DNA of 64,000 bases from the NCBI GenBank assembly GCA_002103075.1, contig DABG01000018.1:1-64000 (forward strand). The letters run 5' to 3'. The stretch is from Candidatus Gastranaerophilales bacterium HUM_9 (lineage in GTDB: Bacteria > Cyanobacteriota > Vampirovibrionia > Gastranaerophilales > Gastranaerophilaceae). A program made the translations under genes and the position numbers. Of the stretch, positions 41,107 through 49,564 are shown in pieces (within the stretch, counting starts at the first letter, position 1; each line of letters starts with the position of its first letter). The notes beneath the pieces are model-generated. The model was given only the letters and a program-made list of their open reading frames with translations, made no database searches and was not told where the DNA came from.

Positions 41107-42210
41107 ATGATATTAGTTGTAGGCGCAGGATTTTCAGGAGCAACCATTGCAAACTTGTTAGCTGAAAAATCTAATGAACAAGTACTAGTTGTAGACAAAA
41201 AAGACCATATTGGCGGAAACTGTTATGATTACCGTGATAAAAACGGGATTATGATACACGCTTATGGTTCACACATTTTTCATACAAATTCTGAAAAGGT
41301 CTGGAACTATCTAAAGCAATTTACTGATTTCAATACTTATATGCACAAAGTAATTGGTATACTTGATGGGATTGAAACACATATTCCTTTCAACTTTAAC
41401 ACCTTATATGATGTATTTCCAAAATCTTATGCTGAATTATTGGAACACAAACTATTAGACAACTTCAATATCAATACGAAAGTTCCTATACTAGAGTTTC
41501 AAAAACAAGATGATGATGATTTGAAATATCTAGCTAACTATGTTTATGAAAAAATATTCTTGGAATACACAACAAAACAATGGGGGGTATCACCTACTGA
41601 TGTTGATGGTGCAGTAACAGCACGTGTTCCAGTGTATTTAAGTAAAGATAACAGATATTTCCAAGATAAATATCAAGGTATTCCTTTGAATGGATACACA
41701 GATGTTATCAAAAATATGCTTAACCATAAAAACATTAGAGTTCAGTTGAACACTGATTATACTGTTTTAAATTGGAAAAAATTCGACAAAATTTTCTTCA
41801 CAGGTTCGATTGATGAGTTCTTCAATTATAAATATGGCAACTTGCCATACAGAAGTGTTAAATTCAAATTAGAAACACACGACAAAGAATATTATCAATG
41901 CAACGCTTGTGTAAACTATCCTTGTAACTATGATTTTACAAGAATACACGAATATAAATATTATTTAGATGACAAATCATCTAAAACTGTTATCGCAAAA
42001 GAATATTCAGAAGATTTTGAATTAGGTAAAAACGAAAGATATTATCCAATTCCACAAGATGAAAACTTTGAGCTATACAACAAATACTTAGCAGAGGCAG
42101 AAAATTTAGAAAACGTATATTTCTTAGGACGTCTTGGCGATTACAAATATTACAATATGGACGGTGCAATAAAAAGAGCCATTGAATTATATGAAAGTTT
42201 AGAGAAGTAA
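41107..42210 (+). CDS. glf: UDP-galactopyranose mutase
   Basis: FAD enzyme that converts UDP-galactopyranose to UDP-galactofuranose for surface glycans. At 367 aa it has family length. The FAD-binding GAGFSGATIANLLAEKS opens the protein (about 6-22); DHIGGNCYDY (about 37-46) and HAYGSHIFHTN follow. FLEYTTKQWGVSP and the C-terminal LGRLGDYKYYNMDGAIKRAI with the active-site region are present. A promoter-like TGTATAAT lies about 40 nt upstream and AAGGAA precedes the ATG. der follows after 8 nt, so they are probably co-transcribed. It is a second sign of furanose chemistry in this strain. Confidence 0.95.
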   Translation: MILVVGAGFSGATIANLLAEKSNEQVLVVDKKDHIGGNCYDYRDKNGIMIHAYGSHIFHTNSEKVWNYLKQFTDFNTYMHKVIGILDGIETHIPFNFNTLYDVFPKSYAELLEHKLLDNFNINTKVPILEFQKQDDDDLKYLANYVYEKIFLEYTTKQWGVSPTDVDGAVTARVPVYLSKDNRYFQDKYQGIPLNGYTDVIKNMLNHKNIRVQLNTDYTVLNWKKFDKIFFTGSIDEFFNYKYGNLPYRSVKFKLETHDKEYYQCNACVNYPCNYDFTRIHEYKYYLDDKSSKTVIAKEYSEDFELGKNERYYPIPQDENFELYNKYLAEAENLENVYFLGRLGDYKYYNMDGAIKRAIELYESLEK

Positions 42211-42218
42211 GGTAAATT

Positions 42219-43553
42219 ATGGAACGCAAACCAGTAGTTGCAATAGTAGGACGACCAAATGTTGGCAAATCAACATTCGTAAACCGTTTGGTAGGTAATC
42301 GTCAATCAATCGTTGACGACATGCCAGGTGTAACAAGAGATAGAATATATTTTGACGTTGAATGGCAACACAAACAGTTCACCGTTATTGATACAGGTGG
42401 TATTATTCCTGGAGATGAAGACGAAATAATGGTTTCAATCTACGACCAAGCAAAGATTGCTTGCGAAGAAGCTGATAGAATTGTTTTTATTGTTGACGGA
42501 AAAGACGGAATAAACCCAATTGATTATGATATTGCTAATATATTAAGACAATCTGGAAAACCGATTTTTCTTGCTGTAAACAAGATTGATTCACATAATG
42601 CTACTTTAATGACAGCCGATTTCTATTCTTTAGCAATCGGAGAACCTATTGCAATCTCTGCATTGCACGGTTCTGGCGGAGTTGGCGACCTTTTAGACAT
42701 GATTACAGAGGGATTCAAGGTTGATGAAGAAGAGTCTGAAGAAAATAAAATAATAAAGATTGCTATCGTTGGACGTCCAAACGCTGGTAAATCATCTATT
42801 GTAAATGCGTTGTTAGGAGAAAACAGAGTTATTGTATCAGATGTTTCAGGTACTACTCGTGATAGCATCGATAGTAAACTTACTTATGAAGAGCAAGAAT
42901 TCATTATTATTGACACAGCAGGAATTAGAAAAAAAGCTAAAGTCGATTATGGCGTTGAAAAATTTGCAGTAGATAGAGCTATCCGTTCAATCAGAGAATG
43001 CGACGTTGCTATTTTGGTTATCGATGCAAAAGAGGGAATTTCTGATCAAGACAAAAAAATTTCTTCAATTATAACAGAAGCTGGCAAAGGTATGATTATT
43101 GCAATCAACAAATGGGATTTGGTTGAAGATAAAAAAGCTAATACTATCAATAAATTTGAAGAAAATTTAGTTCACGAAATACCGTTTTTAAGCTATGTAC
43201 CAAAGATTTATATAAGCGCAAAAACTCATCAGAGATTGAATACAATTTTTACAAAAACAAATGAAGTCTATGCAGAATGTACAAAACGTGTAGCAACAGG
43301 CTTGTTAAACAAGGTTGTAAACGATGCTTACGTAATGAACCCACCGCAAAGTGTTAAAAATAAACGATTAAAAATCCTTTATACAACACAGGTTGGAGTT
43401 CAACCACCAACATTCGTATTATTCACTAACAACGGTACTTTAATGAAAGACCATTACAAACGCTATATTGAAAATAAATTAAGAGAAGCGTTTGGATTTT
43501 TTGGAACAAATATAAGAATTTCCGTACGAGAACGCTCTAATAAAAAGAAGTAA
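42219..43553 (+). CDS. der: GTPase Der (EngA), ribosome biogenesis
   Basis: Tandem-GTPase needed for 50S subunit assembly. 444 aa. G domain 1 has GRPNVGKSTFVNRL (about 10-23), DTGG and NKID; G domain 2 has GRPNAGKSSIVNAL (about 182-195), DTAGIRKKAKV and NKWD. The C-terminal KH-like domain ends in VRERSNKKK. AAGGT precedes the ATG, 8 nt after the glf stop. Confidence 0.97.
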   Translation: MERKPVVAIVGRPNVGKSTFVNRLVGNRQSIVDDMPGVTRDRIYFDVEWQHKQFTVIDTGGIIPGDEDEIMVSIYDQAKIACEEADRIVFIVDGKDGINPIDYDIANILRQSGKPIFLAVNKIDSHNATLMTADFYSLAIGEPIAISALHGSGGVGDLLDMITEGFKVDEEESEENKIIKIAIVGRPNAGKSSIVNALLGENRVIVSDVSGTTRDSIDSKLTYEEQEFIIIDTAGIRKKAKVDYGVEKFAVDRAIRSIRECDVAILVIDAKEGISDQDKKISSIITEAGKGMIIAINKWDLVEDKKANTINKFEENLVHEIPFLSYVPKIYISAKTHQRLNTIFTKTNEVYAECTKRVATGLLNKVVNDAYVMNPPQSVKNKRLKILYTTQVGVQPPTFVLFTNNGTLMKDHYKRYIENKLREAFGFFGTNIRISVRERSNKKK

Positions 43554-43726
43554 AAAGTTATAGTTGAATATTATACATTATGGATGCGATTAATGAAGTA
43601 TCGTTCTTTATTTATTCAAAAGTCAATACATCTGTTTACTTTTACAATATTTTTCACTTGTTTACTTAACAACACAATAACCACTTTTTCAACCTTATGT
43701 TTGATTAAAATATAAAAAACATTATA

Positions 43727-43742
43727 TATAATATTAACTATG
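43727..43742 (+). promoter_or_regulatory. Putative near-leaderless promoter TATAAT-N7-ATG
   Basis: TATAAT at 43727-43732 and ATG at 43740 with 7 nt between. No Shine-Dalgarno. One base longer than the N6 group. Confidence 0.45.
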
Positions 43743-44339
43743 AAGAAATTAATTTTATTCATATCACTAATACTTATATTTGGAGCATTTGGTATTGCAA
43801 AAGCTGATGATTACACGTCTGATTTACCGAGAGAATATGACGGAATAGAAATTCCTGCAAACAGTTTTATACCTGTTATTACACTTCAAGATTTCTCTAC
43901 AGCATATTCTGATGACACAAATGAACTCAGATTTGTATGCAACAACGATGTTTATCAGTTTGAAGAAATTGTAATACCCAAAGGAACAATGTTTTATGGA
44001 TATATAGAGAAAAAAAATGAACCAGTTATCGGAACTCACGCTTCTATGATTGTTCGTATTACAAAAATGAAGTTCATCGATGGTTACACTATTCCCTTAA
44101 AATGTGCATATATACATACAACTAACGGAAACAAAATAGGTGGTCAACTAACAGCACCTGAAACTTATGACACAGTTCCTCATTACCACAAACTTATTTG
44201 TAGACACTTCGTTGGGGTTTTACAATGTGTTCCTGGACCCGCAAGAAAAATGGGTGAACACGTCACAGTTTGTGCTGGCACACAATTATTAATCGTATTA
44301 ATTAAGCCGGCATTTATTACACACACCTTAACAAATTGA
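43740..44339 (+). CDS. Exported protein with a TrbI/VirB10-like beta core, unknown function
   Basis: 199 aa with signal peptide MKKLILFISLILIFGAFGIA. The mature part has EIPANSFIPVITLQDFSTAY (about 35-55), VIPKGTMFYGYIEKKNE (about 78-94) and a C-terminal GTQLLIVLIKPAF. The pattern 'P-x-G-T/S ... G-x-V/I ... GTxLxIxLxxP' is shared with the next gene and recalls the beta-barrel of VirB10/TrbI or TraB-like envelope proteins. Four cysteines near the C-terminus (CRHF, LQCVP, TVCAG) may form disulfides. The family is not certain. Confidence 0.7.
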   Translation: MKKLILFISLILIFGAFGIAKADDYTSDLPREYDGIEIPANSFIPVITLQDFSTAYSDDTNELRFVCNNDVYQFEEIVIPKGTMFYGYIEKKNEPVIGTHASMIVRITKMKFIDGYTIPLKCAYIHTTNGNKIGGQLTAPETYDTVPHYHKLICRHFVGVLQCVPGPARKMGEHVTVCAGTQLLIVLIKPAFITHTLTN

Positions 44340-44403
44340 CATTATTCAAATTGATATTACAATATATGTAGGACGTACTACGGGGTTCTTAAAAGGAGTG
44401 TAT

Positions 44404-45144
44404 ATGAAAAAAAATATTAATTTGTTAGTATTAGGGTTATTAGTAACTACAACAGTTGCATACGCAGGTGCAAACTATTCATTTGGGGCAACCAGTCAAG
44501 CACCACAATATCAACAAAGTTATTATTCACACAACTATGGTTCACCATCATCAGTATTAAAAGGTAGAGTTGTTACTGTACCATCTGGTCAATCATTACC
44601 TGTAGTTTCAACCTGTGCAATTAGTTCTGACACAGCTTATCAAGGACAATCATTCACACTTGCACTTGCTTCTGATTTCTATTATAACGGTGCATTAATT
44701 GCACCAGCAGGAAGTTCTGTTGTTGGTAATGTTATTGAAGTTAGCAAAGCTAAACACGGCAGCATGAATGGAAAGTTATGTATAAGATTTAACCAAATCG
44801 TTACACCTAACGGATTACAAATTCCTATTTCTGCTGTTATCAAAACAGATGACGGTTCTGGTGTATTAGTTGGTGGAACTAAAAAAGATGTTATGAAAAA
44901 TTATGGTAAAAACGCAGTAGTTGGTTCAGCAACAGGCGCATTATCAGGTGTAGTATTCGGAGCACTTGCTGGCGGAAACGTTGGTAGAGGTGCTGCATTG
45001 GGTACAGCAGTAGGTGCCGGTGGTAGCTTAGTGAAATCTGTTTGGGATAAAGGAAACAGCGTTTCTATCCCTGCGGGTGCATCATTTGAGATTATTTTGA
45101 CACAACCTATTACCACAACTCCATCATCTGCAGATTACGATTAA
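44404..45144 (+). CDS. Exported envelope protein with glycine-zipper segment
   Basis: 246 aa from ATG 44404, with AAAGGAG 5 nt upstream. The signal peptide is MKKNINLLVLGLLVTTTVAYA. Segments: a Gln/Ser/Tyr-rich linker (about 22-50); a beta core (SLPVVSTCAISSDTAYQGQS; LIAPAGSSVVGNVIEVSKAK; NGLQIPISAVIK); a glycine zipper (VVGSATGALSGVVFGALAGG, about 178-197, then GRGAALGTAVGAGG) that could span or stack in the outer membrane; and a closing SIPAGASFEIILTQPIT strand. It resembles the preceding protein in its beta core. It lies directly upstream of the TonB operon and may be an outer-membrane or surface partner. Confidence 0.75.
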   Translation: MKKNINLLVLGLLVTTTVAYAGANYSFGATSQAPQYQQSYYSHNYGSPSSVLKGRVVTVPSGQSLPVVSTCAISSDTAYQGQSFTLALASDFYYNGALIAPAGSSVVGNVIEVSKAKHGSMNGKLCIRFNQIVTPNGLQIPISAVIKTDDGSGVLVGGTKKDVMKNYGKNAVVGSATGALSGVVFGALAGGNVGRGAALGTAVGAGGSLVKSVWDKGNSVSIPAGASFEIILTQPITTTPSSADYD

Positions 45145-45223
45145 AAACTATCTATTGATTTAGGATAAATGGAGGATAATATATTTTTTCCTTTGTTCTA
45201 AAATTCAATAAGAGAATAAAATA

Positions 45224-46426
45224 ATGAGCATATTAAGAAATAAATACGAAATTATAGACGAAGAAGAAAACAAGGGTTATACTATCCCTGCCGTTGTAAA
45301 AAACGATGATGAAGGTATAAAATTCAAAAAAGCAATTGCACTTTCAACATTATTACACCCAGGGTCAGTAGGTTTAACGTGGGGACTTATCACCTTACTA
45401 GCTCTACTTGGAATAAACATTCATCTTTTCAAAGCTCCTAATTTTGAAAAGAAGCAGGATATAGAGTTTGTGTTAGTAGATAACCCAGCTCCACCTAAAA
45501 ACCCAAAAACTAAAAACCGTGCAGAGATGAATTCTCGTACAGGTGGTATTCGTGATAAGAAAAAACCTGTTTCAATGCCTACAGCACCAAAAGCTAAACC
45601 ATCGAAACCATCATCTTCAACATCAAGTTTGCAAAAGATGATAAAACAACAAAACAAGCAAATAAGACAAGAACATATACAACAACAAAAACATGCACCT
45701 AAAAAGGTTGCAGAAGCTCCAAAGAGTCATGTGACAGCACCGTCAACACAGACACGTCCGTCACCGAAGCCACCTGCTCAAAGACCAACGGCAGCACCTT
45801 CATCAAGACCTGTATCTGCACCAAGACACGTAGCCGCAAGACCTACGTCACCTTTTAGCGTACCTGTACCAAGTGCAGCTCCAAGAGGCAACTACTTGTC
45901 AACAGGTCCAATTAGCGGAACAGGAGCAAAATCAGGTGCACACTCAGGCGGTTCTTATGCTGGTTCAGGCGGAGCTGGTAGACACGCTCCTACTCCATCA
46001 TTATCATATAGAGGTACAGGCTCTGGTACTGGACACGGCACAGCTGGTTCAGGCAGAAGTCGTAGTGGTGGTGGCTACTCTGGCAACCCTGGTGGTGGCG
46101 GTGGTAGACCTGGTATAGATGCACTAAAAGAACCTGATTTCGGACCTTATATGAGAGATTTACAAAGAAGGATTAAACTTAATTGGAATCCTCCAAAAGG
46201 TAACGAAAGCAAACGTGTTGTTCTTTTATTCAAGATAGCTAAAAACGGTCAACTTCTATCTTGCAGAGTAAGTAGATCGTCTGGATTACCTGCTGCTGAC
46301 CAAGCTGCATTAAATGCGGTTAAATTGACAGCACCATTTAGACCATTACCTGCTGAATACAAAGGTTCAAACATAGATATCCAGTTTACGTTCGATTATA
46401 ACGTATTTGGAGCATCAAGATATTAA
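45224..46426 (+). CDS. TonB/TolA-like energy transducer
   Basis: 400 aa. A cytoplasmic N-terminus of about 47 residues, a single membrane helix (about 48-68, SVGLTWGLITLLALLGINIH), then a Pro/Lys-rich periplasmic rod (about 85-210), a Gly/Ser-rich stretch (about 220-305, SGTGHGTAGSGRSRSGGGYS) and a C-terminal TonB fold (about 312-395: FGPYMRDLQRRIKLNWNPPK; VLLFKIAKNGQLLSCRVSRS). It transmits proton-motive force to outer-membrane receptors or maintains the envelope (TolA role). It heads an operon with exbB and two exbD genes. No TonB-dependent receptor or pal gene is in the window, so TonB and Tol roles cannot be told apart. Confidence 0.88.
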   Translation: MSILRNKYEIIDEEENKGYTIPAVVKNDDEGIKFKKAIALSTLLHPGSVGLTWGLITLLALLGINIHLFKAPNFEKKQDIEFVLVDNPAPPKNPKTKNRAEMNSRTGGIRDKKKPVSMPTAPKAKPSKPSSSTSSLQKMIKQQNKQIRQEHIQQQKHAPKKVAEAPKSHVTAPSTQTRPSPKPPAQRPTAAPSSRPVSAPRHVAARPTSPFSVPVPSAAPRGNYLSTGPISGTGAKSGAHSGGSYAGSGGAGRHAPTPSLSYRGTGSGTGHGTAGSGRSRSGGGYSGNPGGGGGRPGIDALKEPDFGPYMRDLQRRIKLNWNPPKGNESKRVVLLFKIAKNGQLLSCRVSRSSGLPAADQAALNAVKLTAPFRPLPAEYKGSNIDIQFTFDYNVFGASRY

Positions 46427-46459
46427 TAACGAAAAGGAAAAAGGAAAGAGGATAAAATT

Positions 46460-47107
46460 ATGGAATTATTATTACATTCAATACAAATGGATTGGCCAGT
46501 ATTACTACCAATTTTAGTTTGTTCAATTTTAGTATTAGCAGCTGTTATAAACAGACTATCATTTTACAACAAGAACAAACGTGATGTTGTAATGTTTATT
46601 CCAAAATTACAAAAAGAACTAGCTAAAAACAACCTAGTTGGCGCACAAAACTTAGCAATCCAATGTGGTGGTGTAGTTGGCGAAGTAACAGAAGAAGCTG
46701 TTAGAATTTTCAATGAACAAAAGAAAGGTTTTTCTCGTTCATTTGATATTGCGGCAAGTTTAGCAATCAGAAAACTTGAAAACCACTTAACAATCCTTGG
46801 TACAATCGGTGGTGTAGCACCATTTCTAGGTTTGTTTGGTACAGTTGTTAGAATTTTGTACACATTCCAAGATCTTGCAACTCAAGGTAACCAATCAGCT
46901 GCAGTAGCTATGGGTATCGGTTCTGCGTTGATTGCTACAGCATTCGGTCTTGGGGTTGCGATTTGTGCAGTTATTGCTTACAACACTTTCCAATCTACAG
47001 TTAAAAGATATGAAGATGATTTCCAGTTAATCAAATTGTTATTCTTAAGTTTTGTTGACTCAGATGACGAAACTACTAGCACTTCATCTTCAAGTATAGC
47101 TTTATAA
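46460..47107 (+). CDS. exbB: MotA/TolQ/ExbB proton channel protein
   Basis: 215 aa with three membrane helices (about 12-29, 112-135 and 150-175). The family signature is LTILGTIGGVAPFLGLFGTVVRIL (about 111-134), and the third helix has ALIATAFGLGVAICAVIAYN. It forms the stator pentamer with ExbD in the inner membrane. AGAGGATAAAATT precedes the ATG; 33 nt after the TonB-like gene. Confidence 0.92.
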   Translation: MELLLHSIQMDWPVLLPILVCSILVLAAVINRLSFYNKNKRDVVMFIPKLQKELAKNNLVGAQNLAIQCGGVVGEVTEEAVRIFNEQKKGFSRSFDIAASLAIRKLENHLTILGTIGGVAPFLGLFGTVVRILYTFQDLATQGNQSAAVAMGIGSALIATAFGLGVAICAVIAYNTFQSTVKRYEDDFQLIKLLFLSFVDSDDETTSTSSSSIAL

Positions 47108-47123
47108 TAAAGACAGGTGAAAA

Positions 47124-47579
47124 ATGGCTATTAAATCAGGTAAAAACGCATTATTTACAGAAATAAATATAACACCATTAACAGATATTTTCTTGGTATT
47201 GTTAATTATTATGATGGTTGTTGCTCCAACTTTCCAGTCAGTTGACAACAACGTAACAATCCCTGAAATCAATAACGGTACTTCTATCGAAGAAAAGAAT
47301 GCAACCGTTTCTGTTACACGTGAAGGTCGTGTTTACCTGAACGACAAGCACGTAAATATCGAAAACTTAGCAGTTGAACTAGAAAAAATCAAACCAATGG
47401 TTCAAAAAGAAGAAGTTGTTGTTCGAGCAGATGAAAAAGTAAAAAGTGGTGTGATTATGGATATTATGAACGCTGCACAAGAAGCTCAATACAAAAAACT
47501 TGTTGTTGCAGGTGAACCACTTGCTAAGAAAACTCAAAAAATGCTTGAAGAAAACGAACAAACTCAGCAAATTCAATAA
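47124..47579 (+). CDS. exbD: Biopolymer transport protein ExbD/TolR (first copy)
   Basis: 151 aa: a short cytoplasmic head with the family motif INITPLTDIFLVLLIIMMVV (membrane helix about 14-36; Asp at about residue 20 is the proton-binding site), and a periplasmic TolR domain (about 60-145). The C-terminal tail is longer than in the second copy (LAKKTQKMLEENEQTQQIQ). It is 16 nt after exbB and 15 nt before the second exbD. Confidence 0.92.
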   Translation: MAIKSGKNALFTEINITPLTDIFLVLLIIMMVVAPTFQSVDNNVTIPEINNGTSIEEKNATVSVTREGRVYLNDKHVNIENLAVELEKIKPMVQKEEVVVRADEKVKSGVIMDIMNAAQEAQYKKLVVAGEPLAKKTQKMLEENEQTQQIQ

Positions 47580-47594
47580 AGTCAGGATACAAAA

Positions 47595-47975
47595 ATGAGA
47601 GATAGTTTTAACGAGATAAATATTACACCATTAACAGATATCTTTTTGGTATTATTAATCATTATGATGGTTATTGCACCGATGATGGATCAACAAGGTC
47701 TTAAACTTGTTGTACCTCAAGCAGTAAAAGAACAAACCCAAAATAAAGAATTTAAAACTATGAACTTTCAAGTTACAACAGATGGCAGATATATTATTGA
47801 CGATACAGAAATTCCTGCTGAAGAACTAGAAAACGCAATAACAGAACGATTACAGAACTATCCTGATGGATTAATGATATCAACTGAACCTGAAGCAGAA
47901 CACGGAGCTGTCGTAAAACTAATGGACGCAGCTAGAAGTACAGGTATTACAAGTATTTCTGTTCAAGGTTTATAA
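47595..47975 (+). CDS. exbD: Biopolymer transport protein ExbD/TolR (second copy)
   Basis: 126 aa with the same INITPLTDIFLVLLIIMMVI membrane segment (proton-binding Asp kept) but a diverged periplasmic domain (MDQQGLKLVVPQAVKEQTQN; GITSISVQGL at the end). Two tandem, non-identical ExbD proteins suggest a heterodimer in the ExbB pore, as reported in some systems. It is the last gene of the operon; a terminator follows at 48006. Confidence 0.92.
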   Translation: MRDSFNEINITPLTDIFLVLLIIMMVIAPMMDQQGLKLVVPQAVKEQTQNKEFKTMNFQVTTDGRYIIDDTEIPAEELENAITERLQNYPDGLMISTEPEAEHGAVVKLMDAARSTGITSISVQGL

Positions 47976-48005
47976 GGGAATTTACATAATTATATTTATA
48001 AAAAG

Positions 48006-48030
48006 TTCTAACAATATGTTAGAATTTTTT
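48006..48030. terminator. Bidirectional terminator after exbD
   Basis: TTCTAACA, a 3-nt loop, then TGTTAGAA followed by six Ts on the plus strand; the minus strand also has a T-rich tail. It serves the convergent RHH gene as well. Confidence 0.82.
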
Positions 48031-48041
48031 AGTTTATAGAT

Positions 48042-48227
48042 TTACATAAATTTTTTCTCATCAATATCCATAGCTTGTTTTAAAGTAGATTTTAAATATG
48101 TTTGATATGGCATACCCAATTTCTCAGCAATTTTTTTTGCTCTTGCTATCTCAAATTCTGACCATCTAAAATGAACACTTACAGATTGTTTTTTCTTTGT
48201 TAATGTTATATGACATTGTGTACACAT
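48042..48227 (-). CDS. Orphan ribbon-helix-helix (CopG/BrnA-like) protein
   Basis: 61 aa from ATG 48227: an N-terminal basic stretch with a CTQC pair, a short beta strand SVSVHFRWSE and two helices (FEIARAKKIAEKLGMPYQTY; LKSTLKQAMD). This matches the CopG/BrnA antitoxin-type DNA-binding fold (strand, then KLGMPYQTYLKSTL). No toxin gene is adjacent; it lies 21 nt after the SDR gene in the same direction. There is no clear Shine-Dalgarno, and a TTG two codons upstream is an alternative start. It could be a repressor or a lone antitoxin. Confidence 0.65.
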   Translation of the reverse strand: MCTQCHITLTKKKQSVSVHFRWSEFEIARAKKIAEKLGMPYQTYLKSTLKQAMDIDEKKFM

Positions 48228-48248
48228 TTTCAATAGTTGGATTTTGGA

Positions 48249-49061
48249 CTATTTAATTCTTTTCAACTTTAATTTTATAATCTTGTTCAACAAACTCTGA
48301 GGAAGTCGTGACACGACTGCTGTGGCAAAAGAATCTATACCTATACAATAAGATGGTTTTGGGTTGTCAAGTTTATCAATCTTTGCTATCTTTTGAACAA
48401 CAACTTCTACTGGTAAACCTGCTTTTTCATTCTTTTTAGCATTTGATTGCATATAACTTATTTCATTTTTAAATCCGTCAGAACACTTTTCAATGGTCTT
48501 TTCATTTTCTTTTAAAGACTTTGTCCACAATGGAGTTGCTATAACACCAGGTTTAACAGATACAACCTTAATATTTCGTTTAGTTTCTAAACAGAAACAA
48601 TTAAACAAGATATCTAACGCACGTTTTGATGCACAATATGGAGCAATAAATGGATAAATTCCATAACTAGACATAGAACTTATATTAATAATTTTCCCAT
48701 CATCTAAAATATCAACTAAACCCTGTGAAAACTGAACAGCTCCAAACACATTTATATCAAACTGCCTACGCAATTCTGAAATATCAAGTTTTTCAATAGC
48801 ACCTGCTACAACTCCACCTGCAACATTTAATAATGTATCTATTTTATCTGTCTTTGATTTAATAAATTTTATAGCATCATCTATGGTTTCAGGTTTTGTA
48901 TAATCTACATAAAACGGCACAATATTCTTTGAATAATCCAAAAGTTCTTGTTTTTTATCCTCGTTTCGATAACCCGCAAATACAATATTTTCCTTTGAAA
49001 AATATTGAACTAAAGCCTTGCCTATTCCTGATGTTGCACCTGTTATTACATAAGTTTTCAT
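48249..49061 (-). CDS. Short-chain dehydrogenase/reductase (SDR)
   Basis: 270-aa classical SDR. The Rossmann cofactor motif is TGATSGIGKAL (about 7-17), followed by NVAGG (about 79-83, NNAG-type), the catalytic Ser in ISSMSSYG (about 128-135) and YxxxK as YCASKRALD (about 142-150). Substrate unknown; NADP is likely from AGYRNEDK after strand 2. The start is ATG 49061 with TGC-TATAAT exactly 6 nt upstream, directly behind the rpsI terminator, so the mRNA is predicted leaderless. Confidence 0.9.
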   Translation of the reverse strand: MKTYVITGATSGIGKALVQYFSKENIVFAGYRNEDKKQELLDYSKNIVPFYVDYTKPETIDDAIKFIKSKTDKIDTLLNVAGGVVAGAIEKLDISELRRQFDINVFGAVQFSQGLVDILDDGKIINISSMSSYGIYPFIAPYCASKRALDILFNCFCLETKRNIKVVSVKPGVIATPLWTKSLKENEKTIEKCSDGFKNEISYMQSNAKKNEKAGLPVEVVVQKIAKIDKLDNPKPSYCIGIDSFATAVVSRLPQSLLNKIIKLKLKRIK

Positions 49062-49067
49062 AATCTA

Positions 49068-49076
49068 ATTATAGCA
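49068..49076 (-). promoter_or_regulatory. Putative leaderless promoter of the SDR gene
   Basis: Minus strand TGCTATAAT (hexamer 49068-49073), six nt (TAGATT), then ATG at 49061. The upstream part of the promoter lies within the preceding terminator hairpin. Confidence 0.6.
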
Positions 49077-49108
49077 CAAAAAATGGCTTGCATTTCTGCA
49101 AGCCATTT
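49077..49108 (-). terminator. Terminator of the infA-rpsI gene string
   Basis: AAATGGCTTGCA, a 4-nt loop and its exact complement, then TTTTTTG on the minus strand. It lies about 60 nt after rpsI. Confidence 0.88.
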
Positions 49109-49168
49109 CCATAATATAGTAATTTTTGCAACTCTTGGTAATAAAACCAATAACATGCAAATAATATA

Positions 49169-49564
49169 TTAACGTTTTGAGAATTGGAATCTCTTACGAG
49201 CTCTTTTTCTACCATATTTTTTACGTTCTTTAACTCTTGCGTCACGAGTCAACAAGCCTTCTGAACGTAAAACTGCTTTATATTCTTCATTAGCTTTTAG
49301 TAAAGCTCTAGCAATACCGTGTCTGATAGCACCAGATTGACCAACGATACCACCACCAACTGCTTTAACCTTAACATCATATTTGTCTTGGTTTTCAGTT
49401 AAAACTAATGGTCTATAAATCATCATTTCAACAGCTGGTCTGTTACCGATATATGCAGCTAATGTTTTACCATTAACAAAGATTCTACCTTTACCTTTTA
49501 CAAGTTTTACAACTGCGATAGAATTTTTTCTACGACCTGTAGCAATAATTTCGTTATTAGCCAT
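49169..49564 (-). CDS. rpsI: 30S ribosomal protein S9
   Basis: 131 aa: MANNEIIATGRRKNSIAVVK, the VGGGIVGQSGAIRHGIARAL signature (about 69-88) and the basic tail KKYGRKRARKRFQFSKR that reaches the ribosomal P site. The start overlaps the rplM stop by 1 nt (TAATG), showing coupling. Confidence 0.97.
   Translation of the reverse strand: MANNEIIATGRRKNSIAVVKLVKGKGRIFVNGKTLAAYIGNRPAVEMMIYRPLVLTENQDKYDVKVKAVGGGIVGQSGAIRHGIARALLKANEEYKAVLRSEGLLTRDARVKERKKYGRKRARKRFQFSKR

Noticed and set aside
48042..49061. Toxin-antitoxin pair (RHH protein plus neighbour)
   Set aside because: The neighbour is a complete short-chain dehydrogenase, not a toxin; no RelE/BrnT-like frame is adjacent.
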